A DNA stretch of 64,000 bases from Trematomus loennbergii (taxonomy: Eukaryota > Chordata > Actinopteri > Perciformes > Nototheniidae): NCBI GenBank assembly GCA_012861695.1, contig JAAOOA010000095.1:700885-764884 (forward strand), written 5' to 3'. Below are positions 30,101 to 40,109 of this stretch, piece by piece (position 1 is the stretch's first letter; every line of letters begins with the position of its first letter). A model generated the notes under the pieces. It was not told the DNA's origin, ran no database searches, and saw nothing but the letters and a program-made list of their open reading frames with translations. A program made the translations under genes and the position numbers.

Positions 30101-30682
30101 CTCTATCAATAAAGCAACCTGGACACGGAGCAGAGCTGAATGCAGACGTACAGGAGGAGATCTGGTTAAGATAGAGAGCACAGAGGAGCAGGAGAACACA
30201 CTGCTGCAGGCTCACCATTCACCACTTGGTTTCTGCATTAGTTCAGAGAAGTTATTCAACATATTTGGTTTTGCTGTCCAGGAATTCCTGGAGCAGAAAG
30301 TGAGAGGTGAAATGACTGAAGGTGAGGACAAGTTCTGGATCGGACTGACGGACTCAGAGACAGAGGGAACATGGCTGTGGACAGACGGATCACCACTGGA
30401 CAGCGGGTTTGATTGTTGGAAACACATTTTTTTAAATTTCCAATATCAAAGTCATCAGTTTGATTAAATCACATCTTTCTCTTCCTCAAACCTCAGATGG
30501 ACTTTTTGGTCCAAAGGAGAGCCAGACAACTTTAAAGGGATCGATACTATGGAGAGGATTGTGCGAGGATGGGGGAGAGAGGTGGAGCGACAGGCCTGAA
30601 GTGTTGGTTTGATAAATCCTGTGAAGACCCTCACAAAAGTATCTGTGAGAAACCAGAAGACCGTAACTCACTGAGAATCTGA
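18099..30682 (+). CDS. C-type lectin-like type II membrane receptor gene
   Basis: Exons 18099-18162, 18375-18446, 29517-29606, 29737-29813, 30040-30406 and 30497-30682 encode, in order, a short cytoplasmic tail, one transmembrane helix, a stalk and a C-type lectin-like domain, the architecture of NK-receptor-like type II lectins. The tail has two tyrosine motifs, VLYSDV (fits ITIM V-x-Y-x-x-V) and TTYSAV (ITIM-like), suggesting inhibitory signalling; that is inference. Phases join through the stalk exon, but the lectin exon enters one base out of phase and the last exon has one frame break, both explicable by single-base losses. Intron 2 is 11 kb and full of repeats. Ligand cannot be inferred. 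It lies between the two NLR copies, same strand. Confidence 0.75.
18375..18446 (+). CDS. Lectin exon 2: second cytoplasmic segment
   Basis: A 72-nt exon, phase 1 to phase 1, reading SASSAADTTYSAVRILEKQ. TTYSAV has the Y-x-x-V core of an ITIM with Thr at the -2 position. The acceptor is ttgcag and the donor gtgagt. Being a multiple of three, the exon could be skipped without a frameshift. Confidence 0.65.
18917..19223. repeat. 58-bp minisatellite, about 5.3 copies (left part)
   Basis: Near-identical 58-bp units containing ctggtggtggtgaatgga and ctgaaggggaggggcttag. The array is interrupted by a TIR element and resumes at 20183-20226. Confidence 0.85.
19224..20182. mobile_element. 0.96-kb TIR element inserted into the 58-bp minisatellite
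   Basis: Ends taggcttgtttgagac and gtctcaaacaagccta are perfect inverted repeats. The element splits a minisatellite unit, whose sequence continues at 20183. No clean target duplication can be assigned and no transposase is seen, so the superfamily is open. Confidence 0.75.
20183..20226. repeat. 58-bp minisatellite, right remnant
   Basis: Carries ggttggggtcggtctgaagg and the rest of one unit of the array that begins at 18917; separated from it by the inserted TIR element. Confidence 0.8.
20335..20490 (+). repeat. About 155-bp dispersed repeat, copy 1
   Basis: Runs from atgataggcttgtgagaa to gagtttcat and recurs with about ten differences at 23014-23170. It may be an end fragment of a retroelement: it holds gaatgagtaaagacggtctt, but no protein or full terminal repeat was found. 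Confidence 0.6.
21105..21225 (+). repeat. Intron repeat family, copy 1
   Basis: A stretch beginning gaacgtgtgaaatgtggttt and ending near gtttgggctctttgcttcc. Related stretches occur at 22575-22745 and, split by an insertion, at 26065-26150 with 26555-26610. The three copies lie in the same orientation within lectin intron 2. Confidence 0.5.
21585..22044. mobile_element. 460-bp TTAA-flanked TIR element
   Basis: Exactly flanked by TTAA at 21581-21584 and 22045-22048. The ends cccttagatgc and gcatctaagg are inverted. Internal words gacccactta and its complement occur near both ends. Flank and terminal CCC fit piggyBac-type non-autonomous elements. No ORF. Confidence 0.75.
22265..22405 (-). mobile_element. 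tRNA-derived SINE on the minus strand
   Basis: Read on the minus strand it starts gtgtggcgcagtggatagag (A-box-like), has a B-box-like ggttcacccc and ends in gtaagtcgctttggataaaa, a tail common in fish SINEs and their LINE partners. Confidence 0.7.
22575..22745 (+). repeat. Intron repeat family, copy 2
   Basis: Related to the copies at 21105 and 26065; begins gtgtgaacctgtgaaatgg and ends near gggctggtttgctcctcaac. It carries an extra acacaaacaca-rich stretch. Confidence 0.5.
23014..23170 (+). repeat. About 155-bp dispersed repeat, copy 2
   Basis: Second copy of the 20335-20490 repeat in the same orientation, preceded here by a T-run. It shares ggttaagctggggagtgac and gagagagagtagtaacat with copy 1. 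Confidence 0.6.
23411..24571 (+). mobile_element. 1.16-kb TTAA-flanked TIR element (CCTGTTAAGCCC family)
   Basis: Flanked by TTAA at 23407-23410 and 24572-24575; ends cctgttaagccc and gggcttaacagg are perfectly inverted. The same family occurs at 62398-63566 (opposite orientation) and as a two-copy composite at 52093-55860. No transposase is present; TTAA and TIR suggest a non-autonomous piggyBac-like element. Confidence 0.8.
24982..25119 (-). pseudogene. Tc1/mariner transposase C-terminal remnant
   Basis: On the minus strand the frame reads HLWDQLGPAVRARGTN, then MLVEEWDAIPQQ up to a stop. This is the conserved C-terminal end of Tc1-like transposases after the catalytic domain. The DDE catalytic residues are absent from the window; only about 46 codons remain. 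Confidence 0.75.
25212..25793. repeat. 40-bp minisatellite, about 14.5 copies
   Basis: Unit contains ccacatgttgaggctccagt and gctctgaacataatgttcct. Copies differ at only a few positions (one atgatcct, one gaggttcc). The unit has no stop in the minus-strand frames, which yields long but artificial ORFs. Confidence 0.9.
26065..26610 (+). repeat. Intron repeat family, copy 3, split by inserted DNA
   Basis: Left half resembles gacctgtgaaatgtggtttt at 26071 onward and the right half gagtttgggctattttgctt at about 26565. The DNA between them holds the 39-bp minisatellite. Order and orientation match the copies at 21105 and 22575. Confidence 0.45.
26229..26412. repeat. 39- to 40-bp minisatellite, about 4.5 copies
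   Basis: Units share tgattgtgttcacctgttgc with small variations (ccctcctttg or cccttgtgttt). The ORFs on both strands across it are periodic. Confidence 0.8.
26761..28561. mobile_element. 1.8-kb TTAA-flanked TIR element carrying the upstream-type sequence
   Basis: Flanked by TTAA at 26757-26760 and 28562-28565; ends aggtcccatgtcatg and catgacatgggacc are inverted. The interior at 26903-27805 is the same sequence that lies upstream of both NLR copies, including a short GGATCGA array and ETS-, YY1- and GC-box-like motifs. Terminal parts match 5474-7530 in reverse orientation. No transposase. Confidence 0.7.
28668..29170 (+). repeat. Retroelement-tail-like interspersed repeat
   Basis: Contains gcgttccagagggatgctgc and agagaaggccctgtcaccca, words typical of a widespread teleost interspersed repeat, with a G-run near 29020. 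The element class cannot be fixed from this fragment. Confidence 0.5.
29517..29606 (+). CDS. Lectin exon 3: transmembrane segment
   Basis: Reads CRVTSERAAVIVLSVLLAAY and continues LITLGLH: a basic edge followed by about 20 hydrophobic residues, a single type II membrane helix. The acceptor is ttttcag and the donor gtgagt; phase 1 to phase 1. Confidence 0.75.
29737..29813 (+). CDS. Lectin exon 4: stalk
   Basis: Reads HQNIQTIERLQKMIDDRDAE, a polar heptad-like stretch consistent with a short coiled-coil stalk. The acceptor is aatcag and the donor gtaaac. It ends in phase 0, whereas the following lectin exon needs one extra base to stay in its lectin frame. Confidence 0.65.
30040..30406 (+). CDS. 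Lectin exon 5: first part of C-type lectin-like domain
   Basis: Reads CPDGWEPHGGKCYYFS, then the Trp/Ala/Cys pattern of the first helix (ATWTRSRAEC) and later FWIGLTDSETEGTWLWTDGS, with the WIGL hallmark. The acceptor follows a G-run (aaag then gggg), where a lost G would explain the one-base phase mismatch with the stalk exon. The donor gtttga is weak but gives the right phase. Confidence 0.75.
30497..30682 (+). CDS. Lectin exon 6: end of C-type lectin-like domain
   Basis: Reads WTFWSKGEPDNFKG, then after a one-base break near 30548 continues with GEDCARMGERGG and CWFDKSCEDPHKSICEKP to the stop at 30680-30682. The calcium-site tripeptide reads EPD, neither mannose-type EPN nor galactose-type QPD, and no WND is seen, so classical calcium-dependent sugar binding is unlikely. 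An aataaa follows at about 30688. Confidence 0.7.
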
Positions 30683-30699
30683 AAGTAATAAATAATGGA

Positions 30700-32070
30700 G
30701 AAATGATTTCTGCAGATGAATCCATGATGATATCCATTGCTTGCATTTCACTAAAACACATGTAATAATGAGCTCCACCTGCCCGAAGTCCAACAGTAAA
30801 ATGACATGTATGCATTGGTCACAATAATCTAATGATATGACGTATAATATTATAACCATCGCAGCTTTTAGCTTTTTTACTTATTCATAACATTGCAGGA
30901 ATGTTACTGGTGATAGTGTATTTGTACACAGTGTTATTATTACTTCAGTAGGTATTAGTTTACTTTCTGTCAATGAACATCTTGTTTCAGCCGTACTTCA
31001 ATGAACTGCTGTGTTTCATTTCTAACTAAACATCATATTTCATATTCTCTTCACTTTCTTTAATAAAAACGTGTATTTGTTAAGTAGCTACTAACTAAAG
31101 TTGTCCGATGCATGTAATGAAGTAATAAGTAAAAAGTAAGTACTTGAGAAGTGATGTGTACTTTAGTAAAGTAAAGTATTTTAAAATCTTTTGCCTGAAC
31201 TGTTTTATTTGAGCTACGACAGCTCGCTCATCTGTAAACATGTAATCCATGTATTGTCTTCTTTTGTCATTTCATTTGGAAGTAACTTTAAACATTTAAA
31301 AAGTGAATGTGTAAAACTAAAAACACAACGGTAACATTTTTTGATGTTTTCCATTTTGGATATGCATAACAACTAATTCAGATGAAGGTTAAACAAGAAT
31401 TACTTTGATTGAAATGAATTAGTAAATTGAGTGGCAGCTTAAAAGCATCAACATTCAACTGACTCAAGGATGATGAAAACACAGACTGGACAAACAGTAT
31501 GAATCATCAGTTTAACGTGCCTTTCTTTTTCTCTTTAAGACATCAGTAATGATAATATTTGAACATGGTTTAGACTTTAAGGGTTGAAGTAATGAGAAGA
31601 GAAGTGAGCAGAAGATCAGAGCACAGCAGCTCTGAGACATCGTCTCTATCAGCACATCAATGTGGGAGCCTAAAGCCCGTCACACGTTCCCCAAATTGAC
31701 ACCAGATGGACACACCAATATGGAATTGTGAATTTTACGAAGATGGCCCCGAACAGCCAGGCAACAGCCGAAGCAAGTACGATGCCTACAGAACGCCACC
31801 CGATGGCCCCGAACCACACACGAAGAAAACATTTACATTACATTTAAGACATACAACTGCATTGAAACACAAACAATGATGTTAAAGTATCATGATACTG
31901 TGCTGATATGTTCAGACTTTGTTCTTTACTTTCTCCGTCTTTATATGTAGAAGATATTACGTTTTCTCCGTCATGTTGTTTCTATAGCAACAACAACTTC
32001 CTGTCAACAGCATAAACTCGCCTTCAAAATAAAAGCATCTAAATAAAACAGGAAGTTAACCTAAATTACA
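30700..32070. other. Intergenic stretch after the lectin gene
   Basis: AT-rich DNA. A short stretch with cgatggccccgaa twice (about 31743 and 31801) may be the edge of an old element. No recognisable gene. Confidence 0.5.
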
Positions 32071-32075
32071 TTTAA

Positions 32076-32500
32076 AGGAGACCTATCATGCAAAATGCAC
32101 TTGTGTACGTCTTTTCTACATGAATATGTGTCCCCGGTGTTCCAGGGAACTCACCAAGTGTCAGAAAACACAACCCTCTCTATTTTCCTCCATACCCAAA
32201 TCTCTAAAAAAGGGGCTGCAACGGATCTGATAAAAACTGATCCAGATTTGAACACTGTCCTGACGTCAGGACGGTGGCGCTATGGCTATTGGGCCAACTC
32301 CACCAATCAGGAGGAGACAACCACGGCATTGCCGTTCGAAAGCGCTGGAGACGCTGTAGTACATATGCCAGGCCTGTAGATGGTGCTGTTCTCACTGAAT
32401 CTTTATATATTATATATTTTGAAAAGAAAAAAGTATAAATATGCCTTATATAGGTATGGTCCTACACTATATTATTCAAATATAGCATGATAGGTCCACT
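32076..32500. mobile_element. 425-bp TTAA-flanked TIR element
   Basis: Flanked by TTAA at 32072-32075 and 32501-32504; ends aggagacctatcatgc and gcatgataggtccact are inverted with two mismatches. A single related end (gcatgattggtcccctttaa) lies at about 40040-40057. No ORF with family features. Confidence 0.75.
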
Positions 32501-32983
32501 TTAAACAACAAATCAGATACTGGCAGATTGAGCTTTGACTTGACATCTCTACTGTTTACTGTATTAGCTACATGTAGTCTTTTCTTCTGGTGATTCAGCT
32601 CCTGCTTCATTTATTAAACCTCTGCTCTGGACTGATATTACCTATGGTTATAAAATACACATTGAACTGTTAGACAAACAACATGTACTTTAAACTAAAC
32701 ACTTCTTACGCTTCACTCAGTTTAAGAATTTGAACACGTTGATGCTATGTGAACATGATGATTCAGCCTCTATGGAGATAGACATATGACAAGCATGCTC
32801 ATTTCTGACGTGGAGCTAATCTGAAGTAAACATTGAATACTGCTTTCTATTCCTCCATCTTGTGACTGTGTAACTCCCTCTTGGATATCAGCATGTGAAG
32901 GACACTGTTCAGGAACTAGTTGATGCTCTGTGTGTGATGACTACTTCCACTCCGTAGAAAGGGTTTTGCTCCCATTCAAATAG

Positions 32984-35900
32984 ATACACTACATACTGAT
33001 ATACACCTGAACATCAGCAGAGAGGACTCTTTAAAGTAGAGACACTACATACTGATATACACCTGAACATCAGCAGGAGAGGACTCTTTAAAGTAGAGAC
33101 ACTACATACTGATATACACCTGAACATCAGCAGGAGAGGACTCTTTAAAGTAGAGACACTACATACTGATATACACCTGAACATCAGCAGGAGAGGACTC
33201 TTTAAAGTAGAGACACTACATACTGATATACACCTGAACATCAGCAGGAGAGGACTCTTTAAAGTAGAGACACTACATACTGATATCACCTGAACATCAG
33301 CAGGAGAGGACTCTTTAAAGTAGAGACACGACATACTGATAAACACCTGAACATCAGCAAGAGAGGACTCTTTAAAGTAGAGACATTACATACTGATATA
33401 CACCTGAACATCAGCAGGAGAGGACTCTTTAAAGTAGAGACACTACATACTGATATACACCTGAACATCAGCAGGAGAGGACTCTTTAAAGTAGAGACAC
33501 TACATACTGATATACACTGAACATCAGCAGGAGAGGACTCTTTAAAGTAGAGACACTATACTGATATACACCTGAACATCAGCAGAGAGGACTCTTTAAA
33601 GTAGAGACACTAATACTGATATACACCTGAACATCAGCAGGAGAGGACTCTTTAAAGTAGAGACACTACATACTGATATACACCTGAACATCAGCAGGAG
33701 AGGACTCTTTAAAGTAGAGACACTACATACTGATATACACCTGAACCTCAGCAGGAGAGGACTCTTTAAAGTAGAGACACTACATACTGATATACACCTG
33801 AACATCAGCAGGAGAGGACTCTTTAAAGTAGAGACACTACATACTGATATACACCTGAACCTCAGCAGGAGAGGACTCTTTAAAGTAGAGACACTACATA
33901 CTGATATACACCTGAACATCAGCAGGAGAGACTCTTTAAAGTAGAGACACTACATACTGATATACACCTGAACACAAGCAGGAGAGGACTCTTTAAAGTA
34001 GAGACACTACTACTGATATACACCTGAACATCAGCAGGAGAGGACTCTTTAAAGTAGAGACACTACATACTGATATACACCTGAACATCAGCAGGAGAGG
34101 ACTCTTTTAAAGTAGAGACACTACATACTGATATACACCTGAACATCAGCAGGAGAGGACTCTTTAAAGTAGAGACACTACATACTGATATACACCTGAA
34201 CATCAGCAGGAGAGGACTTTAAAGTAGAGACACTACATACTGATATACACCTGAACCTCAGCAGGAGAGGACTCTTTAAAGTAGAGACACTACATACTGA
34301 TATACACCTGAACCATCAGCAGGAGAGGACTCTTTAAAGTAGAGACACTACATACTGATATACACCTGAACCTCAGCAGGAGAGGACTCTTTAAAGTAGA
34401 GACACTACATACTGATATACACCTGAACATCAGCAGGAGAGGACTCTTTAAAGTAGAGACACTACATACTGATATACACCTGAACACAAGCAGGAGAGGA
34501 CTCTTTAAAGTAGAGACACTACATACTGATATACACCTGAACATCAGCAGGAGAGGACTCTTTAAAGTAGAGACACTACATACTGATATACACCTGAACC
34601 TCAGCAGGAGAGGACTCTTTAAAGTAGAGACACTACATACTGATATACACCTGAACATCAGCAGGAGAGGACTCTTTAAAGTAGAGACACGACATACTGA
34701 TAAACACCTGAACATCAGCAAGAGAGGACTCTTTAAAGTAGAGACACTACATACTGATATACACCTGAACATCAGCAGGAGAGGACTCTTTAAAGTAGAG
34801 ACACTACATACTGATATACACTGAACATCAGCAGGAGAGGACTCTTTAAAGTAGAGACACGACATACTGATAAACACCTGAACATCAGCAAGAGAGGACT
34901 CTTAAAGTAGCGCATTACATACTGATATACACCTGAACATCAGCAGGAGAGGACTCTTTAAAGTAGAGACACTACATACTGATATACACCTGAACATCAG
35001 CAGGAGAGGACTCTTTAAAGTAGAGACACTACATACTGATATACACCTGAACATCAGCAGGAGAGGACTCTTTAAAGTAGAGACACTACATACTGATATA
35101 CACCTGAACATCAGCAGGAGAGGACTCTTTAAGTAGAGACACTACATACTGATATACACCTGAACATCAGCAGGAGAGGAACTCTTTAAAGTAGAGACAC
35201 TACATACTGATATACACCTGAACATCAGCAGGAGAGGACTCTTTAAAGTAGAGACACTACATACTGATATACACCTGAACCTCAGCAGGAGAGGACTCTT
35301 TAAAGTAGAGACACTACTGATATACACCTGAAACATCAGCAGGAGAGGACTCTTTAAAGTAGAGACACTACATACTGATATACACCTGAACCTCAGCAGG
35401 AGAGGACTCTTTAAAGTAGAGACACTACATACTGATATACACCTGAACATCAGCAGGAGAGGACTCTTTAAAGTAGAGACACTACATACTGATATACACC
35501 TGAACACAAGCAGGAGGACTCTTTAAAGTAGAGACACTACATACTGATATACACCTGAACATCAGCAGGAGAGGACTCTTTAAAGTAGAGACACTACATA
35601 CTGATATACACCTGAACATCAGCAGGAGAGGACTCTTTAAAGTAGAGACACTACATACTGATATACACCTAAACATCAGCAGGAGAGGACTCTTTAAAGT
35701 AGAGACACTACATACTGATATACACCTGAACATCAGCAGGAGAGGACTCTTTAAAGTAGAGACACTACATACTGATATACACCTGAACCTCAGCAGGAGA
35801 GGACTCTTTAAAGTAGAGACACTACATACTGATATACACCTGAACATCAGCAGGAGAGGACTCTTTAAAGTAGAGACACTACATACTGATATACACCTGA

Positions 35901-37015
35901 ACATCAGCAGGAGAGGACTCTTTAAAGTAGAGACACTACATACTGATATACACCTGAACACAAGCAGGAGAGGACTCTTTAAAGTAGAGACACTACATAC
36001 TGATATACACCTGAACATCAGCAGGAGAGGACTCTTAAAGTAGAGACACTACATACTGATATACACCTGAACATCAGCAGGAGAGGACTCTTTAAAGTAG
36101 AGACACTACATACTGATATACACCTGAAACATCAGCAGGAGAGGACTCTTTAAAGTAGACACTACATACTGATATACACCTGAACATCAGCAGGAGAGGA
36201 CTCTTTAAAGTAGAGACACTACATACTGATATACACCTGAACCTCAGCAGGAGAGGACTCTTTAAAGTAGAGACACTACATACTGATATACACCTGAACA
36301 TCAGCAGGAGAGGACTCTTTAAAGTAGAGACACTACATACTGATATACACCTGAACCTCAGCAGGAGAGGACTCTTTAAAGTAGAGACACTACATACTGA
36401 TATACACCTGAACATCAGCAGGAGAGGACTCTTTAAAGTAGAGACACTACATACTGATATACACTGAACATCAGCAGGAGAGGACTCTTTAAAGTAGAGA
36501 CACTACATACTGATACACCTGAACATCAGCAGGAGAGGACTCTTTAAAGTAGAGACACTACATACTGATATACACCTGAACATCAGCAGGAGAGGACTCT
36601 TTAAAGTAGAGACACTACATACTGATATACACCTGAACATCAGCAGGAGAGGACTCTTTAAAGTAGAGACACTACATACTGATATACACCTGAACATCAG
36701 CAGGAGAGGACTCTTTAAAGTAGAGACACTACATACTGATATACACCTAAACATCAGCAGGAGAGGACTCTTTAAAGTAGGACACTACATACTGATATAC
36801 ACCTGAACATCAGCAGGAGAGGACTCTTTAAAGTAGATACACTACATACTGATATACACCTGAACATCAGCAGGAGAGGACTCTTTAAAGTAGAGACACT
36901 ACATACTGATATACACCTGAACATCAGCAGGAGAGGACTCTTTAAAGTAGAGACACTACATACTGATATACACCTGAACATCAGCAGGAGAGGACTCTTT
37001 AAAGTAGAGACATTA
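32984..37015. repeat. 57-bp minisatellite, about 70 copies, with higher-order structure
   Basis: The 57-bp unit includes tactgatatacacctgaaca and ggactctttaaagtagagac. The length is 19 codons, so the minus-strand frame stays open and repeats MFRCISVCSVSTLKS-like text; this is a consequence of periodicity. Variant units (gaacctcagc, gaacacaagc, gacacgacat) recur in the same order at about 33745-33970, 34253-34483 and 35281-35503, showing block duplication of units. Single-base losses are frequent between units. Confidence 0.95.
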
Positions 37016-37317
37016 CTTCTACACCGCCAGTATTACATTTATTTGACAGCTTTAGTTACTTTGCATATTCAAATTATACAAAATATGAATCAACCAAAGT
37101 AAAGTTTGAATGCAGGAGTTTTACTTGAACAAAGTATTTCTGCACAGTAGTATAAATACTTTAGTATAGGATCTGAGTACTCCCTCAACTTCTGCTTGTA
37201 CTTCTATTTCGAGTATAGTAACACTTTGCAAACTGTAGCCTATTATATATATGTGTACTTTAACTTGAGGGAAACCTTTACCTGGAGTATTGCCTCTTTC
37301 CTGTTCTGTTTACGTGG

Positions 37318-37495
37318 AGCTGTGAAGAACACGGACGCCTTCTGGATATCTGGGCAGAAGAGAACATTTCACAACTTTTGGAAAAGGTACACAAGAACGA
37401 GGAGGTCTTCAAAAATCTTTAGCGGAGGAATGAAGCAGAATGGATTTACCCGGAGTGATGAACAGTGTCGTGAAAAGTTAAAAAAGCTCCGTTGA
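37318..37495 (+). pseudogene. Myb/SANT-like DNA-binding domain fragment
   Basis: One frame reads LLDIWAEENISQLLEKVHKN to a stop; another continues with NGFTRSDEQCREKLKKLR. Together, with one lost base near 37430, they match the Myb/SANT-like trihelix fold (Trp of helix 1, then the RTxEQC-type helix 3). Such domains accompany Harbinger transposons and are also found in domesticated genes. No start exon or continuation is visible. Confidence 0.55.
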
Positions 37496-37499
37496 CAAA

Positions 37500-38935
37500 A
37501 CATTAAAGTGCACGACGCGCTGCAGAAAAGTGGCAGCTCCCAGATATTAGAGACACATGTATTTGTTCTGACGACCTCGACATATCTGGAACAACTGACC
37601 CAGAGTGAGCCCGTAGATGTGGTCGAGTCCTATGAAGCAGCTGTTAGGTGTGAATGACCAGAGAGAACATGCTCAGTGTGAAATGAGACTCCATAATGAT
37701 GTGTTTAATGTGAGGTCACACTGACATCTAGTGGTGATCTGCAGACATCAACACAAGGTCAACATTAAACTCCTCATAACTTTAAGCATTATTGAGATTA
37801 TGATTAATTCACATGACTTTGGTAACATGATGCTTTTATTGAAGCTCTTTAAAAATGCATATAGTTAAAGCTGGTTTAAGATCACCCCATGTCTGTCCTC
37901 CTGAGTCCTACATTTGATTGTTTTTAATGTATTTTATTGACTTCTATCTTGTCCTTTTATCATGTATTTTGTGTATTGTTTGTTAATAATGTAAAGCCCA
38001 CTGAGACAAGAGTTTTTTGATATTGAATCTTATAAATAAACTTAGATTTGATTAAACTTTTCTCTGATCAGCTGTAGCTATGGCAACAGGTGGCAGTTAG
38101 CCTACATTAGCTTTGATGCTAGCTAACATTAGCCACCGGTCAAAACACATTCCGTAATTACCTGAACGTTTTAAAACGTATTAATTAAAACATGTAAGGT
38201 GCTTTAAAAGTGATATAACGTAGAGAAAGGTCTTAACAAGTACCTTTAGCGCTGTTGCTGAGCTGAGGTATGTCGGTGTTTGGAAGTGAAGCATCACAGA
38301 AAGCACCGGGAGAAGGACCGGGATTTCATCTCTGTTCATCCGGGAGAGGGAGCAGGCAGAGCGGCCAGCAGACAGAGCAAAGACCCCTGGTAGTGCGCCA
38401 GACGCTGATGCAAATCGTGGCCAAACGGTGGGACTACATTTAACATTTCACACACAATACACCCTGAAAACTACACACTGCAGAGATTAGACCTGAGATT
38501 AGGGAAGACCATTTCCATCACAGAAAAGAACATATCTACCCTGTAAATCATTTATATGACATCTCACAATATGATTTATAATCTCATTATTATGACTTAA
38601 AATCTCTTTATAACTTACTATCTCACTTGAGCAGCTAAGTAGAAGTACTCAGATCTTGTACTGTAGTAAAGTAGAAGGAATATAATAAAATGTTCTGTAA
38701 GTGCTCTTATTTTGAAGTACTTCCTCTTCGCTGTTCAGTTAATAATGAATTAAGTTAATAAAGGTCAATTTTATCTTCACTTCGTGCTCGTCGGTCGTGT
38801 CGCACCTTCTTCTACTTCTTCCTCTTCTCTCTAAAGGTTTGTAACTTTTTGTGACTTCAGAGCTTTTGAGACAACTCTGATTATCAATCATTGCTCAGAG
38901 AATAAGAGACAGACTTTAACTCTCTTCCTGTTTTT
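37500..38935. other. Intergenic stretch without recognised genes
   Basis: Contains one isolated diverged unit related to the 33-bp repeat (gtagaagtactcagatcttg at about 38650-38670) and otherwise no recognised feature. Confidence 0.5.
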
Positions 38936-38945
38936 TACCTGAGAT

Positions 38946-38949
<4 letters not shown>

Positions 38950-38993
<44 letters not shown>

Positions 38994-39035
38994 TGTGTGT
39001 GTGTGTTGTGGTTGTGTGTGTGTGTGTGTGTGCAC
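38950..39035. repeat. TG microsatellite
   Basis: An interrupted (TG)n run. The + strand alternates purine and pyrimidine, a Z-DNA-prone composition. Confidence 0.95.
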
Positions 39036-40109
39036 GCGTGCGCATGCCTGCGTGGGTGTGATCAGGGGTGCCGCCAGGGATAAATAACTCTACCTGTACA
39101 GGCTTGCATCTATCTTGTAGTCCAATACTAACTGCACAATATTTACTGACACTGAGCTTGAAAATATAACACTGTGCAGACGTGCAACATTCTGCTGCAG
39201 TAGAATTCACTATTTGATATAAGACTAACATTCCTGACAATAGATCTCAATAGTCATCTTTTATGGTGTAAATGCATTTTTAATAATAACATTTTTGAAT
39301 GGAACATATTCATGTTTATTACATGGCTTAGTTGAATACTCGATTCTGATTGGCCAATTCAGAACACGTGCCACGTTGTTAATCCAGAACAGACAGACCG
39401 CTGTCAAGGATTTATTGACCGTTGTTAAGGACGCTCACATCTGCACAAACAAGTCCGGTCGATTGAACTGTATGCAGTTTGGCCGAAAAGCAAACTGCAT
39501 GCAGTTTGCTTTTCTAACTGACAATACAAGAGCGACAAGAAAACAGCGGAGAAGTAACGGGCAGAAACCCTCCTTTTTACGCAGCATCAGACATAGACAT
39601 CAAACGGCGACACATATTCAGTTGTCAGTTACTTTGGCATTAGGGCAGGGATATCTAGATACTTTCCAAGGTTTGACATAACGAATTGTGCTAATTTTAA
39701 AGCAAGCAACGATGTTTTCAAATCTGTAATCAAAAGCTCCGCCTTCCTGCCGTTGCGTTGCTACGTTTTTTTTTTCAAACGGTAACAACGGACTATTTTC
39801 CTTAGCGGATGCATGTCAATTTAAATCAATACATACAACTATTTTTTAAATCAATAAAATCATTTTCTAAATCCATAAAAGCATTTCAATTAATAGTGGG
39901 AGTCATATCATTACTTTGTTGAGAATGTGGCCATGTAATAAGCGGGATAATGTGCAGCGACGCGGTCATTATGGGGAAAAGAACACCGACAGGCTGATCA
40001 GGAGCCCTTACATAAAAGACGTACAAAGTGCATTTTGCATGATTGGTCCCCTTTAAATACAAAAATAAAACATTACAAACCAAAGTAAACAAAGATAAGA
40101 GTTGAAGAG

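Noticed and set aside
33014..36981. Chain of minus-strand ORFs with a repeated 19-residue Cys/Ser-rich peptide
   Set aside because: The 57-bp unit is a multiple of three, so any frame without a stop in one unit stays open. ORFs break wherever a unit has an indel, and there is no conserved start or non-repeat domain.
39295..39681. 128-codon ORF on the plus strand
   Set aside because: No family motif. The sequence contains words such as cgattctgattggcc that recur in fish interspersed repeats, and its downstream side runs into a TTAA-element end at about 40050.
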